Positions 34,371 to 43,342 of a stretch of 64,000 nucleotides of DNA are shown piece after piece. The DNA comes from Marinobacter aromaticivorans (GTDB lineage Bacteria > Pseudomonadota > Gammaproteobacteria > Pseudomonadales > Oleiphilaceae), in contig NZ_NIHD01000001.1 in the NCBI RefSeq assembly GCF_002806975.1, positions 248,001-312,000 on the forward strand. The letters run 5' to 3'. The position numbers and the translations under genes were made by a program. Position 1 is the stretch's first letter. The number at the start of each line of letters is the position of its first letter. A model generated the notes under the pieces. The model worked only from the letters and a program-made list of their open reading frames with translations, searched no databases and had not been told where the DNA came from.

Positions 34371-34514
34371 TCAGAGTGAGTGCCCCAGCAGCCCGAGAAC
34401 GCCAAGTGCGATGAGATAGCCCGCGACAATGTAGTTAAGCAGGCGCGGAAATACCAGAATGCCAATCCCGGCGCCCAGGCTGATAAGGGGGGCGAGTTCG
34501 AGGTGGAGTGTCAT
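34371..34514 (-). CDS. DUF3096 family small membrane protein
   Basis: A 47-residue membrane protein, short and easily missed. It reads MTLHLELAPLISLGAGIG and then ILVFPRLLNYIVAGYLI and ALGVLGLLGHSL, matching DUF3096 proteins, which have two short hydrophobic segments around the conserved PRLLNYIVA motif. Function unknown. AGAGGACCGCT precedes the ATG. It lies upstream of the CsrB-like RNA on the same strand; the regulatory box starts 40 bases after its stop. Confidence 0.8.
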   Translation of the reverse strand: MTLHLELAPLISLGAGIGILVFPRLLNYIVAGYLIALGVLGLLGHSL

Positions 34515-34701
34515 AGCGGTCCTCTTCTGTGGTTATTTCTGAAAGCCGGGTGTCGTATTTTCCGGACACCTTGTCTGGCTGACCGGTCACTTTTTATATT
34601 ACCCGTAAAAGATAGTGCTTTTAAATTAAAGTGTTATCCATGTGGCATGATTTTTTCTTCCTGTTTGGTTACCAAACAATAAATCCAAGAAGGAGCACAT
34701 C

Positions 34702-36435
34702 ATGTCGAACGTCACGTTCAACTGGATTCGTCGTGTCGCTTTGCCGGCACTGACCATGTCCGTCGCTTTTATGTTGCCCGCGTTACCAGCCAGTGCCGGC
34801 CAGACCGATTCCTATACCTTGCCACAACAAAGCTATAACCAGTCCCGGGCCCGAGACTACAAGGTCTACGTTCCGGATAACATCCAGTCGCCTGCGCCCA
34901 TGGTGATGGCGCTGCACGGCTGCAAGCAGACCAATAACGATGTTTTGAATGACTGGGGCATGAAGGCGGCCGCCGACCAGTATGGTTTTATTCTTGTTGC
35001 ACCCTATATCACGAGTTATGACGGGTTGCGCAATCAGAACTGCTGGGGCTTCTGGTTTGAACATCATCGTCACCAGGGCGCCGGTGAAGTAGAGGACCTG
35101 CATCAGATCGCGCTGGCGGTTGAGCGTGACTACGCTATTGATCCACAGCGCCGCTACATCACAGGGTTGTCCTCCGGTGGTGCTATGACGGTTGTTGCGG
35201 CCGTGGCGCACAACGAATACTGGGCGGCAGCAGCTTCGGCGGCCGGCATCCCTTATGGAGAGGATTCATCTTCGGTATCCCTGTCAGGCCAGTGCCCGGG
35301 GAGTGCGACATTTCACAGTGTGTCCCGGGTAGTCTCCGATATGGAAGCCGAGCTGGATGACGCCTATCCAATCCCGCTGATGATTTTACAGAATAAAAAC
35401 GACTGCACTGTTATAAAAACTTCTGCTGATAACATCCGTGATGCTCACCTCAAGACGTTTAATGCCCCGGCTTTTGATACGCCCGCCGAAGCGAAAGCCG
35501 AATCAGTTGCCTGTTCACCTTACTATCAAAACAACTATGACTGTATTCGTACCCGTTATACCCAGGACGGCACCAGTGGAGCCCGGTCGCTTGTTGAGAC
35601 CGTTTACCTTGATGGGCCGTTAGCTACGCCGAACTCCCAGGATACGGATCACGGCCATTACTGGGTTGGAGGCGAGTCTGGAAGCAACGGAAAATGGGCT
35701 GTGCGTGTGGGGCCCAGTTACCCGGATATTATCTGGAGCTTTTTCACGACCCATAGTCGTGACGGCTCTGCTCCCGAAGGCTTTCCAGTCATCACTCTGA
35801 TTGGCGACAACCCCATGTTGGTTGCGTTGAATACCCCATTTGCCGATCCGGGGGCAACAGCCGAAGATGCGGAAGACGGATCAGTAACGGTAACGGCGGA
35901 CTGCAGCTCAGTAAACACGTCTGCTGTAGGTACCTATTCCTGTTTGTATACTGCAAAAGACAGCGACACCAATGTGGCCACGGCAGAGCGCCAGGTTGAC
36001 GTAACAGATCCGAATGCGCCGACTGAGACCTGCGAACAAACGACGGCATCACCCAGTGCCCATATATCTGCAGGCCGCGCTTACGCTGGTGGCAACTCTA
36101 ATCTCCGTGCCTATGCGAATGGTGACGATGCCGATATTGGTGGCTCGTTCGATAGCTGGAGCAGTGTGCTGCTTTATGAGGGTGATCCTGGCCAGTGGTT
36201 TACCAGTAACCCCGCTGCATGCAGTGGTAATGGCGACGGCAACGATGGTGGTGATCCCTTCGCCTGTCAGGACTGGAATGCCAGCAACCTGAACCATAAC
36301 ATGGCTTCGCGAGCCTATTACAGCGGTGGTTACTACACCACCGGAGGCGACGACTACCTTGGGGCCTTTCCAGGCAGTTACGCTTGGGTCCGCGAGATCG
36401 CGGATGGTGTTTTTGAGAAGGGGCAGTGCCAGTAA
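34702..36435 (+). CDS. Extracellular PHB depolymerase family esterase with Ig-like domain and C-terminal repeats
   Basis: A secreted 577-residue esterase. The signal peptide spans about residues 1-32 (basic start, core LPALTMSVAFMLPALPASAG). The catalytic domain of the PHB-depolymerase/feruloyl-esterase family covers about 35-345, with the oxyanion region MALHGCKQTNND and the lipase box GLSSGGAM. An Ig-like DUF5011-type domain follows (DNPMLVALNTPFADPGATAED, about 365-440). The end carries two related segments (HISAGRAYAGGNSNLRAY and NHNMASRAYYSGGYYTTGG) of a type common at the C-terminus of secreted hydrolases. Substrate may be extracellular polyester or an aryl ester. AGAAGGAGCACATC precedes the ATG. 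Confidence 0.87.
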   Translation: MSNVTFNWIRRVALPALTMSVAFMLPALPASAGQTDSYTLPQQSYNQSRARDYKVYVPDNIQSPAPMVMALHGCKQTNNDVLNDWGMKAAADQYGFILVAPYITSYDGLRNQNCWGFWFEHHRHQGAGEVEDLHQIALAVERDYAIDPQRRYITGLSSGGAMTVVAAVAHNEYWAAAASAAGIPYGEDSSSVSLSGQCPGSATFHSVSRVVSDMEAELDDAYPIPLMILQNKNDCTVIKTSADNIRDAHLKTFNAPAFDTPAEAKAESVACSPYYQNNYDCIRTRYTQDGTSGARSLVETVYLDGPLATPNSQDTDHGHYWVGGESGSNGKWAVRVGPSYPDIIWSFFTTHSRDGSAPEGFPVITLIGDNPMLVALNTPFADPGATAEDAEDGSVTVTADCSSVNTSAVGTYSCLYTAKDSDTNVATAERQVDVTDPNAPTETCEQTTASPSAHISAGRAYAGGNSNLRAYANGDDADIGGSFDSWSSVLLYEGDPGQWFTSNPAACSGNGDGNDGGDPFACQDWNASNLNHNMASRAYYSGGYYTTGGDDYLGAFPGSYAWVREIADGVFEKGQCQ

Positions 36436-36595
36436 GAGCGCATGGGAGCGGGCTTGATTCCGGCTCCCCGGTACTTTTCAGATCAAACGAAGTGGCGCAT
36501 CAATATTCGTATTGGCGCCGCTTTTCGTTAGACTCGGGAGCGGTAGAGGTTTGGATCCACAAACCCTTTGGCTAACCTCTTTTGGAGAAACGGCA

Positions 36596-37390
36596 ATGTC
36601 TGACCGAACCATCTGGATAACCGGCGCCTCCTCGGGCATAGGCGAGGCGTTGGCTGCCCGATTTGCTCAGGAGGGCGCCCGCCTTGTACTTTCTGCCCGC
36701 CGGGAAAGTGAACTGGAGCGAGTGGCTGAGCGTTGCCGGAATAAAGGCCTTCGTGCGGATCAGGTTCTGGTTCTGCCACTGGATGTCACAGATTGGAGCG
36801 CCTTGCCCGGAGCGGTACAGATGGTGCTCAACCGGTTTGGCCATATTGATCTTTTGATCAACAATGCCGGTGTCTCCCAGCGCTCACTGTGTGTGGATAC
36901 AGATATGGAAGTCTACCGCCAGCTGATGGAAGTGGATGTAATGGGGCAGGTCGCCCTTACCAAAGCGGTACTGCCCCATATGCTTGAGCGTGGTGCTGGC
37001 CACATCGCGGTGACGGCCAGTGTGGCTGGGAAGGTAGGTGCACCTTTGCGTACAGGGTACTGTGCCGCGAAACATGCGGTTATGGGCTTCTTTGATGCTT
37101 TGCGTGCAGAAGTAGAGGGGCAGGGCGTTCATGTTTCAACCATTGTGCCCGGTTTCATTCGCACGGATATTGCTCGTAATGCGCTTTCGGGCAATGGCCA
37201 GGCCTTCGGTCAGGAAGACGAGGATATCGCCGGAGGTATGGATGTGAACGAGTGCGCCGAGGTGGTGGTCAGGGGCCTGAATGCAAAAAAGCGCGAGATT
37301 CCTGTGGGTAAAGGCAAGGAAATGGCGGCATTGTGGATCAAGCGGGTGGCGCCGGAGGCGTTGTTCCGGCTGGCGAAGGCCCGGACTTAG
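36596..37390 (+). CDS. Short-chain dehydrogenase/reductase
   Basis: A 264-residue SDR with the NAD(P) motif TGASSGIG near residue 9, NNAGVSQRS near 88, and the catalytic Y-x-x-x-K in GYCAAKHAV. The closest general type is the classical SDR group of DHRS7B-like dehydrogenases, with a C-terminal extension containing VVVRGLNAKKREIPVGKGKEM. Substrate unknown. The start at 36596 (MSDRTIWITGASSG) has TTTGGAGAAACGGCA before it; the frame extends upstream without family similarity. Confidence 0.88.
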   Translation: MSDRTIWITGASSGIGEALAARFAQEGARLVLSARRESELERVAERCRNKGLRADQVLVLPLDVTDWSALPGAVQMVLNRFGHIDLLINNAGVSQRSLCVDTDMEVYRQLMEVDVMGQVALTKAVLPHMLERGAGHIAVTASVAGKVGAPLRTGYCAAKHAVMGFFDALRAEVEGQGVHVSTIVPGFIRTDIARNALSGNGQAFGQEDEDIAGGMDVNECAEVVVRGLNAKKREIPVGKGKEMAALWIKRVAPEALFRLAKART

Positions 37391-37420
37391 CTGGCCAGCC
37401 CGCGGATCCGCAGTATTGCC

Positions 37421-38266
37421 TTAGAACAGCCCCAGTTGGGGCTGTTGTTCGTTGAAACGCAGGGGCTCCAGTCCATCCACGCGCGTGCTCAGGAGGTCTG
37501 TCCAGATCTCGGTCAGGGATAGAGCGTCGCCAATATCCGGCATATGCAGAAAAAAATACGGCTGACGCCCCTCTTCGATCCAGTTGGCAACTCTCTCAAC
37601 CCAGGGCGCGAGATAGCGCCGGTTGGATTCCAGATCCGGGTGGCCGATGTAGCGGATTACCGGAGCTGCGTCACCCGGGAGCAAGTGTACAGGCACTCGG
37701 GGTTTTTTGCGTTGGGCTTCAATGGTGATTTCGTTATCCGGAGTAGCCGCAAACAAAGCCCGGGTGTCCATGCAGACGCGTGCGATGCTGCGTTCACGCA
37801 GGCCGCGGTTCAGCGCTTTTTCGGCCTCGCCTTTGCTGAAAAAAAACCTGTTTCGGACTTCGACAGCGCATGTCAGCGGCGCTGGCAAGGCATCAACAAA
37901 TAGCCAGAGGTTGTTGAGGTGTTCTGGCCCGAATGTAGCGGGAAGCTGCAGGAGAAAAGGACCAGCTACATCCCCCAGGGGAGCGACCACGTCCAGGAAG
38001 TCCCGCATACCGGCGTCGACGCCAGAGAGCAGTCGTTCGTGAGTAATGGTACGCGGAAATTTGAGCAAAAAGCGGAAGTCGTCGGGCACCTGAGATCGCC
38101 AGTGCTGACACTGCTCTCGGCTGGGTGTGGCGTAAAAGGTTGTGTTGCCCTCAACGCAGTTAAATACCTGGCTATAACGGTCCAATGGGCTCTTGCCGGG
38201 TGGTAGCCCGCTATTCCACGCGGGGTGTTGCCATTGAGGACAGCCGAGAAAATAGGGTTGTGCCAT
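37421..38266 (-). CDS. DUF72 family protein (YecE-like)
   Basis: A 281-residue cytoplasmic TIM-barrel-like protein of the DUF72/YecE family. Typical features are GCPQWQHPAWNSGLPPG near the start, LDRYSQVFNCVEGNTTFYATP, RFLLKFPRTITHERL and GPFLLQLPATFGPEHLN. The C-terminal part contains RYIGHPDLESNR and PYFFLHMPDIGDALSL. No activity is established for the family. It is convergent with the SDR gene and divergent from the mgtC-like gene. Confidence 0.9.
   Translation of the reverse strand: MAQPYFLGCPQWQHPAWNSGLPPGKSPLDRYSQVFNCVEGNTTFYATPSREQCQHWRSQVPDDFRFLLKFPRTITHERLLSGVDAGMRDFLDVVAPLGDVAGPFLLQLPATFGPEHLNNLWLFVDALPAPLTCAVEVRNRFFFSKGEAEKALNRGLRERSIARVCMDTRALFAATPDNEITIEAQRKKPRVPVHLLPGDAAPVIRYIGHPDLESNRRYLAPWVERVANWIEEGRQPYFFLHMPDIGDALSLTEIWTDLLSTRVDGLEPLRFNEQQPQLGLF
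37425..37446. terminator. Perfect 10-bp inverted repeat overlapping the DUF72 stop region
   Basis: AACAGCCCCA-GT-TGGGGCTGTT forms a perfect hairpin where the SDR and DUF72 genes converge. On the minus strand the arms encode the last DUF72 residues (PQLGLF). No T-run follows on either strand, so its action as an intrinsic terminator is uncertain. Confidence 0.45.
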
Positions 38267-38392
38267 GGTTCAGCGCTTCCGTCGAGGTTCGAGTCATCCT
38301 GATTGCTGTTCAATTGTCGCCCTGATTGCGGATAATGCACTATACCTGAGCATGGACGCTCAATGTTTGGAGTATTTGGAAAGGAGATATTG

Positions 38393-39082
38393 ATGGAGTT
38401 TATTCCTGAATCGATTGCCCCTGATGGCATCTTCGTGCTGCGCCTGTTGGTGGCAATGGTGCTTGGGGGTCTGGTTGGAATGGAGCGCCAGTCAAGAGGC
38501 AGAGCGGCAGGCCTGCGAACCAATATTCTTGTTTGCCTCGGCTCAGCCGCCGTCGTTGTTGCTTTCCAGAAGCTTTCCTTCGAATTAAGCGTTGGCGCGG
38601 AATCCGTGGTTCGAATGGACCCCGCTCGCGCTGCAGCGGGCGTTATTACGGGTATCGGCTTTCTTGGGGCAGGCACGATTGTAAAGAGCCAGGATTTTGT
38701 GCGTGGGTTGACGACCGCTGCTTCCATCTGGACCGTTGCAGCGATCGGAGTAACCGTTGGCCTTGGCGAGTATCTGATTGCAAGCGTTGTAACCCTGCTT
38801 GTACTTGTTGCCCTTTACGTGCTGCATCAGCTTCCGGTGCAGGGTGATCGTTATGCTTCACTGAGGCTGAAATGGACCGGCGATTTCAAGCTGCTTCAAG
38901 AGGTGAGCAGCCAGCTTGAGCTCGAAGGAGCAAGAATAAAGAGCCGGAGTATGGTGCGCCAGCCAAAAACCGAACGTTGTCAGGCAACGCTGGTTCTGCG
39001 CCTGGGTAAACACGATAGTGACGATGGGATTTTCGGGCGCTTGCAGGCCGATGCAAGATTTGACGAGATCGGATGGAGTTGA
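38393..39082 (+). CDS. MgtC/SapB family membrane protein
   Basis: A 229-residue inner-membrane protein. The MgtC/SapB domain covers about residues 1-140 with GMERQSRGRAAGLRTNILVC and the strongly conserved AGVITGIGFLGAGTI plus GLTTAASIWTVAAIGVTVG. A short cytoplasmic ACT-like end follows. MgtC proteins are linked to adaptation to low Mg2+ and to F-ATPase control, but roles in environmental species are unclear. The ATG at 38393 is chosen for AAGGAGATATTG before it. Confidence 0.9.
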   Translation: MEFIPESIAPDGIFVLRLLVAMVLGGLVGMERQSRGRAAGLRTNILVCLGSAAVVVAFQKLSFELSVGAESVVRMDPARAAAGVITGIGFLGAGTIVKSQDFVRGLTTAASIWTVAAIGVTVGLGEYLIASVVTLLVLVALYVLHQLPVQGDRYASLRLKWTGDFKLLQEVSSQLELEGARIKSRSMVRQPKTERCQATLVLRLGKHDSDDGIFGRLQADARFDEIGWS

Positions 39083-39088
39083 GCCGTG

Positions 39089-40216
39089 TTACAGCTCTCG
39101 ATACCCGGAACCGCGACGGCTGCGACTGCTCAGGGTCGCCACCAGATGGCTCAGGGCCTGGAATAGCCACATCAATAATGGTGCCAGCAACCATAACAGC
39201 CAGCTGCCGATGTAAAGCGCGGGAATCAACAGAAGCAGCCAGCCAGCAAACTGGACTGCGATCACCGGATAGCCAAGGACTTCCGCCACGCCTGCAAGCA
39301 GGTCATTGATAATACCGGGGTGGGTGATAACGAGGTAGCCGGCACCGATTGCAAGGGGCCACTTGGCGTAGCGGGCACTGCTCAGAACCATTTTCCCACT
39401 GCGGGTAACCCGTGCGGCCAGAGCGGCAGAGCGTGTGCCCCTGCTTGCACCCTTGGTGGTAGCGGCAGTGGCACGCCCAACCCGAAGCACTTTTACGGCA
39501 CTGACAAAGATCAGGGCATCCACTGAGGCCCAGCCAACATCGCCGGCGGTGATCTCGTTGCCGGAACGGTAGTTTTTCTCCAGATCACGGATACCGCTGG
39601 CGAAAAACTGGCTCAACCCCTCCAGCACACGCTCTGTGCTGATCCATTGGGTTGCGCCCTGGTTATCAACAACAAACTGGCCGAGAAAATCATGACCTTC
39701 GCTTTGGATAAAATTGACGGCATACCAGCCGCGCTCTTCCGGTGAGAGGTTTTCGCCGTTGTCTGATGACTGGCTGTCAGTTTCTGGGGCCTCCGGATCG
39801 CCGGTAAAGAAGCGTTTGGCTGCCTGGTACTGGCGGGATGCCTTGTCCATCCACTCAATGGTGTTGATAGGTTGGCTTACAAAGTGCTGAATAGGTGGCA
39901 GAATCTCCTCGCCATAGCGCCTGAGGATGTCGCGAAATTCCGGTTCGGTGGCATAAAGCGGAAACAGAGCTCTGGCCATGTCGGGGTAGCGCATGAAGGC
40001 AGCCTGGGCCTTTAAAAGCAGAAGAGGGTCATCGGCCATATCGAGCAGTATTGCCTGGATTTCAACAGGCTCCTGCTCAATGCCCGGAAAGTCACCGAGT
40101 ACGTCGTTGGCCTGAATGTTGATCAGCTTCTGCTCAATGGGAACGGGCTGCGAGACAGTGCTGAAAACAGCTGCCATCACAATGGCCACAGCACAAATCA
40201 GGAGTAGCTTTTTCAA
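39089..40216 (-). CDS. Conserved-looking hypothetical membrane protein
   Basis: Not recognised. With the TTG start at 40216 it is 375 residues: a signal peptide or anchor (LKKLLLICAVAIVMAAVFS), a soluble region of about 210 residues rich in acidic and aromatic residues (NTIEWMDKASRQYQAAKRFF, WYAVNFIQSEGHDFLGQFVV), a basic stretch (RATAATTKGASRGTRSAALA), then three hydrophobic segments near the end (KWPLAIGAGYLVITHPG, GYPVIAVQFAGWLLLLIPAL, WLLWLLAPLLMWLF) and a basic tail. An ATG at 40288 would add 24 residues without a visible ribosome binding site. It is convergent with the mgtC-like gene and divergent from the Na/Pi cotransporter gene. Confidence 0.7.
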   Translation of the reverse strand: MKKLLLICAVAIVMAAVFSTVSQPVPIEQKLINIQANDVLGDFPGIEQEPVEIQAILLDMADDPLLLLKAQAAFMRYPDMARALFPLYATEPEFRDILRRYGEEILPPIQHFVSQPINTIEWMDKASRQYQAAKRFFTGDPEAPETDSQSSDNGENLSPEERGWYAVNFIQSEGHDFLGQFVVDNQGATQWISTERVLEGLSQFFASGIRDLEKNYRSGNEITAGDVGWASVDALIFVSAVKVLRVGRATAATTKGASRGTRSAALAARVTRSGKMVLSSARYAKWPLAIGAGYLVITHPGIINDLLAGVAEVLGYPVIAVQFAGWLLLLIPALYIGSWLLWLLAPLLMWLFQALSHLVATLSSRSRRGSGYREL

Positions 40217-40345
40217 ATCATCACCCGTGCAGTTCGGTTGTTCATGCCCCCAGTCTAGCGCGAACCGGGTGAGTTGGATTTGTTCCATTTCTGTTATCGT
40301 TATCAAAATGCTGTCGCAATGGCACCAACTCCGGGTTTTGCGTAA

Positions 40346-42211
40346 ATGACAAGAATGAAATCGTTTGTACTGCCAGTACTTGCGCTGGTGATATTGTCCG
40401 CCAGTTTCTGGTACAGCAGCGGCTGGCTGCAACTGTGTGCGGGCCTGGCACTGTTCCTGTTTGGCATGCAATGCCTTGAAGAAGGCCTGAAAGAGCTTGC
40501 AGGCAGCCGGCTGGAGCAGCTTTTGGAGCGCAGCACCGCTACGCCGTTCAAAGGGTTGATGTTCGGTGTGGGCGGCACCATGATTCTGCAGTCCACTACC
40601 CTGATGTCGCTTTTAACCATTGCGTTCATCAGTACCGGCTTGATCCACCTGGCGGGTGGTATCTCCATTCTGCTTGGCATTAACCTGGGCACCAGCGGCG
40701 GCATCTGGCTGCTTGCTGCAGCGGGGCAGAACTTCAGCCTCAGCCCGCTGGCGTTGCCATTACTTGTATTTGGTGTGCTCGCCGGCTTCAGTTCCCCGAA
40801 AGGCAAGGCGTTTGGCCGCATTGTGCTGGGTATTGCCTTTATTTTCCTCGGTATTGATCAGATCAAAAGTGGGTTCAGTGAGTTTGGCGGTGCAATAGAC
40901 CTTGCCGGAACCATGGACAGCAGCCTCCTGGTTCAACTCAGCTTTGTTGCTGTTGGCCTGTTGCTAACGGCGGTTCTCCAGTCCAGCCATGCCACCTTGA
41001 TGCTGGTCCTGGCGGCTTTGGCGGGGGGGCAACTGGAGCTTTGGCAGGGCATTGCCATCGCAATTGGCGGCAATATTGGCAGTAGCGTGACCACCGCTAT
41101 TGTGGGCTGGCTGGGCGGTAACCGCAGTGGCCAGCGGCTTGCACTGGTGCATGCCCTGTTCAACATCCTTACGGGTGTGGTTACCTTCGTGCTTTTGTCG
41201 CCCCTCACCTGGCTATCCGAAATAATGATGGCAGGGTTTGGCGCAGGCGATAACACGCTCCTGCAACTGGCCATGTTCCAGACTCTGTTTAACGTAATTG
41301 GTGTGCTGCTGTTCTGGCCCTGGCAGCAACAGCTGGAACGTGGGTTGCGCCGGGTATTGCCGGATCGCGCAGAGCCCGCTGTGTTGATTACCGATGCCAC
41401 TACCGGCCCACGTAATCCGGTAGAACAACGGGAGCTACCGGAGAGCCATGCACGCTACCTGAACGAGGCAGCACTGGCTTCGGTTGATACAGCTTCCCGG
41501 GCAGTTGTTCAGGAGTTGCAGCATCTTGGTCGTTTGAGCCTTGAGGTAATCTGCCACGCGCTGTTTCAGCCAGTTGAGCAGCTGATCGCGCGGGAAGTGG
41601 ATGAAGCGCGTTTGAACGCCCGGCCGGATGAATCCGAAGGGCTGGACACAGAAGACCTATACCGGCGCCATATCAAAGTGGTCTATTCCGATCTCCTGGG
41701 TTTTATGAGCCGACTGGATACCACCAAAGATGAGGACCACCAGCAATTCTGGATGACCTGCCAGATGGTTGCATTACAGCTTGTAGACGCTGTGAAAGAC
41801 GCAAAGGCGCTGCAGAAGAACCTGGGGCGCTATCTGCGCGACGAACGCTCCCTGGCTCACGAACACTATATGGAGTTACGCCGACACCTGCTTTGGGTAC
41901 TCAGGCAAGTGCGTGAAGTCAGCAGACTGGAGGTGCCCGACGACGTATGGCGCAGGCGACTGGACTGGATTGATAGCGAGGCGGCAAAGTTTGATTCCAG
42001 CTTCCGGCACCGAATCTTCAGCGATGTGCGCAAAGGCCAACTCAGTAACCTGCAGGCCAGTTCACTCATGCACGACCTGGGGTATTCCGTTCGCATAACC
42101 CAAAGCTTCCGCAACGTGTTGCAGTTGGGGCTTGCCGATGACGATGAGTTGCTGCGTGAAGTGCGCCGGCTGGGCAGTGATGACGACGATTTGCCGTTGA
42201 TCAGAGCGTGA
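40346..42211 (+). CDS. Na/Pi cotransporter family protein with PhoU-like C-terminal domain
   Basis: A 621-residue membrane protein. Two Na/Pi cotransporter repeats cover residues about 25-330 and contain the paired family motifs MILQSTTLMSLLT and AVLQSSHATLMLVL, each in a re-entrant position. A cytoplasmic PhoU-like helical domain (about 370-621) follows, with EVICHALFQPVEQLIAREVD. Members import phosphate with Na+ or act in phosphate homeostasis. The start is an ATG in the divergent gap. No pst or pho genes are nearby. Confidence 0.9.
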   Translation: MTRMKSFVLPVLALVILSASFWYSSGWLQLCAGLALFLFGMQCLEEGLKELAGSRLEQLLERSTATPFKGLMFGVGGTMILQSTTLMSLLTIAFISTGLIHLAGGISILLGINLGTSGGIWLLAAAGQNFSLSPLALPLLVFGVLAGFSSPKGKAFGRIVLGIAFIFLGIDQIKSGFSEFGGAIDLAGTMDSSLLVQLSFVAVGLLLTAVLQSSHATLMLVLAALAGGQLELWQGIAIAIGGNIGSSVTTAIVGWLGGNRSGQRLALVHALFNILTGVVTFVLLSPLTWLSEIMMAGFGAGDNTLLQLAMFQTLFNVIGVLLFWPWQQQLERGLRRVLPDRAEPAVLITDATTGPRNPVEQRELPESHARYLNEAALASVDTASRAVVQELQHLGRLSLEVICHALFQPVEQLIAREVDEARLNARPDESEGLDTEDLYRRHIKVVYSDLLGFMSRLDTTKDEDHQQFWMTCQMVALQLVDAVKDAKALQKNLGRYLRDERSLAHEHYMELRRHLLWVLRQVREVSRLEVPDDVWRRRLDWIDSEAAKFDSSFRHRIFSDVRKGQLSNLQASSLMHDLGYSVRITQSFRNVLQLGLADDDELLREVRRLGSDDDDLPLIRA

Positions 42212-42246
42212 GGATTAGCCCGTGGGATTTTGCCGTAATTTGTCGG

Positions 42247-42287
42247 TATAATTCCGCTCTCTGACTAGGCTGCCCCAAGGCAGGGGC
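42247..42287 (+). promoter_or_regulatory. Consensus -10 hexamer and short hairpin in the gap before the SUMF1 gene
   Basis: TATAAT lies at 42247-42252 and a 5-bp hairpin GCCCC-N6-GGGGC at 42272-42287. This may be the promoter and leader of the SUMF1 lipoprotein gene, whose start is 156 bases further on, or of a small RNA. No good -35 is visible. Confidence 0.3.
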
Positions 42288-42442
42288 GGTCTATTCAAAA
42301 TATCAACGCGGAAACTTATGGAACCATGCTGGTGTTGGCGAAGCAGGTCGGCTCGCCTGAATTATACACTGAGTAAATACACCAGGTTCTGATTTGATAA
42401 TATTCTGAAGTAAACCAACATGACGGAAAGGATGCCGTGCTC

Positions 42443-43315
42443 ATGCCATCTTTGTTAGCCCCCTGCAAAATAGTTCCCGTATTGACGTGGGTCTTTGTGT
42501 CGCTTTCTGGCTGTAGCCTTTATTACGAGACTAAAGCTGAAGAAATGGTCGAGCGACAAATGAACGCCATGGTGTTTGTTGAAGGCGGGGAGTTCATGAT
42601 GGGAAACCCTGGGGGGTGGAGTATCCGAAGCGACACGATTCCCGCACACCGGGTGGTTTTGGACGATTTCTATATTCAGAAGTATGAGGTGACTCAGGGG
42701 GATTTTGAGTTGTTTATGGCGGTTACGGGATATGAGCCCTCAAGCCGTTTTTATGAGAAATGGCGAACTGAAAATCCGAAGCGTTACCGTGCTGATTTGC
42801 CAGCAGTTGCGTCATGGACAGATGCGATCAGATTTTGTAACTGGCTGGGCGAAAAGACGAATAAGCCTGTTCAATTGCCAACCGAAGCTCAATGGGAATT
42901 TGCAGCTCGTTCGCGTGGCAAAATGTTGCGTTACGCCACGAGAAATGGCGAAGCAATCGAAAACGAAACCATGGCACCGAGGCGCATTCGTACCCGATAT
43001 GATGAGCCACCGTTTGATGATTTGTTGCCGCATGCGCCAGGGCTGTTTCCACCAAATCCTCTAGGACTTCACGACATGTCGGGAAATGTTGCTGAGTGGG
43101 TTCGGGACTATTATCGAAAAGACTATTACGAGTTTTCTCCAGCCGAGAACCCAGCAGGGCCTGAAACGCCTGCTCCTTCGAGCCCGCCTGATAATCCCTA
43201 TCGCGTACTTCGAGGTGGGCATTTCAAAGACTTTATCGGTAACACTACGGTGACGAGAAGAGAGGAAATCCAAAATGGTTCTAGTGAAACCACTGGGTTC
43301 CGCTGTGCCTATTGA
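42443..43315 (+). CDS. SUMF1/formylglycine-generating-enzyme-fold lipoprotein, lacks the catalytic Cys pair
   Basis: A 290-residue protein with a lipoprotein signal (core PVLTWVFVSLSGC, lipobox LSGC) and a SUMF1 fold: MVFVEGGEFMMGNPGG, FYIQKYEVTQGDFELFM, QLPTEAQWEFAARSRG, LGLHDMSGNVAEWVRDYY, YRVLRGGHF and the end ETTGFRCAY. In active formylglycine-generating enzymes a redox Cys pair follows the RGG motif; here that stretch has no Cys, so it is probably a structural or binding protein. It converges with the large LysM protein gene of the VgrG island, so an immunity or accessory role in the periplasm is possible. ATG 42443 is preferred over GTG 42437 because of its spacing to AAAGGA. Confidence 0.85.
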   Translation: MPSLLAPCKIVPVLTWVFVSLSGCSLYYETKAEEMVERQMNAMVFVEGGEFMMGNPGGWSIRSDTIPAHRVVLDDFYIQKYEVTQGDFELFMAVTGYEPSSRFYEKWRTENPKRYRADLPAVASWTDAIRFCNWLGEKTNKPVQLPTEAQWEFAARSRGKMLRYATRNGEAIENETMAPRRIRTRYDEPPFDDLLPHAPGLFPPNPLGLHDMSGNVAEWVRDYYRKDYYEFSPAENPAGPETPAPSSPPDNPYRVLRGGHFKDFIGNTTVTRREEIQNGSSETTGFRCAY

Positions 43316-43342
43316 ATCGCGACAGCTTTAACCAGTGAGCAG

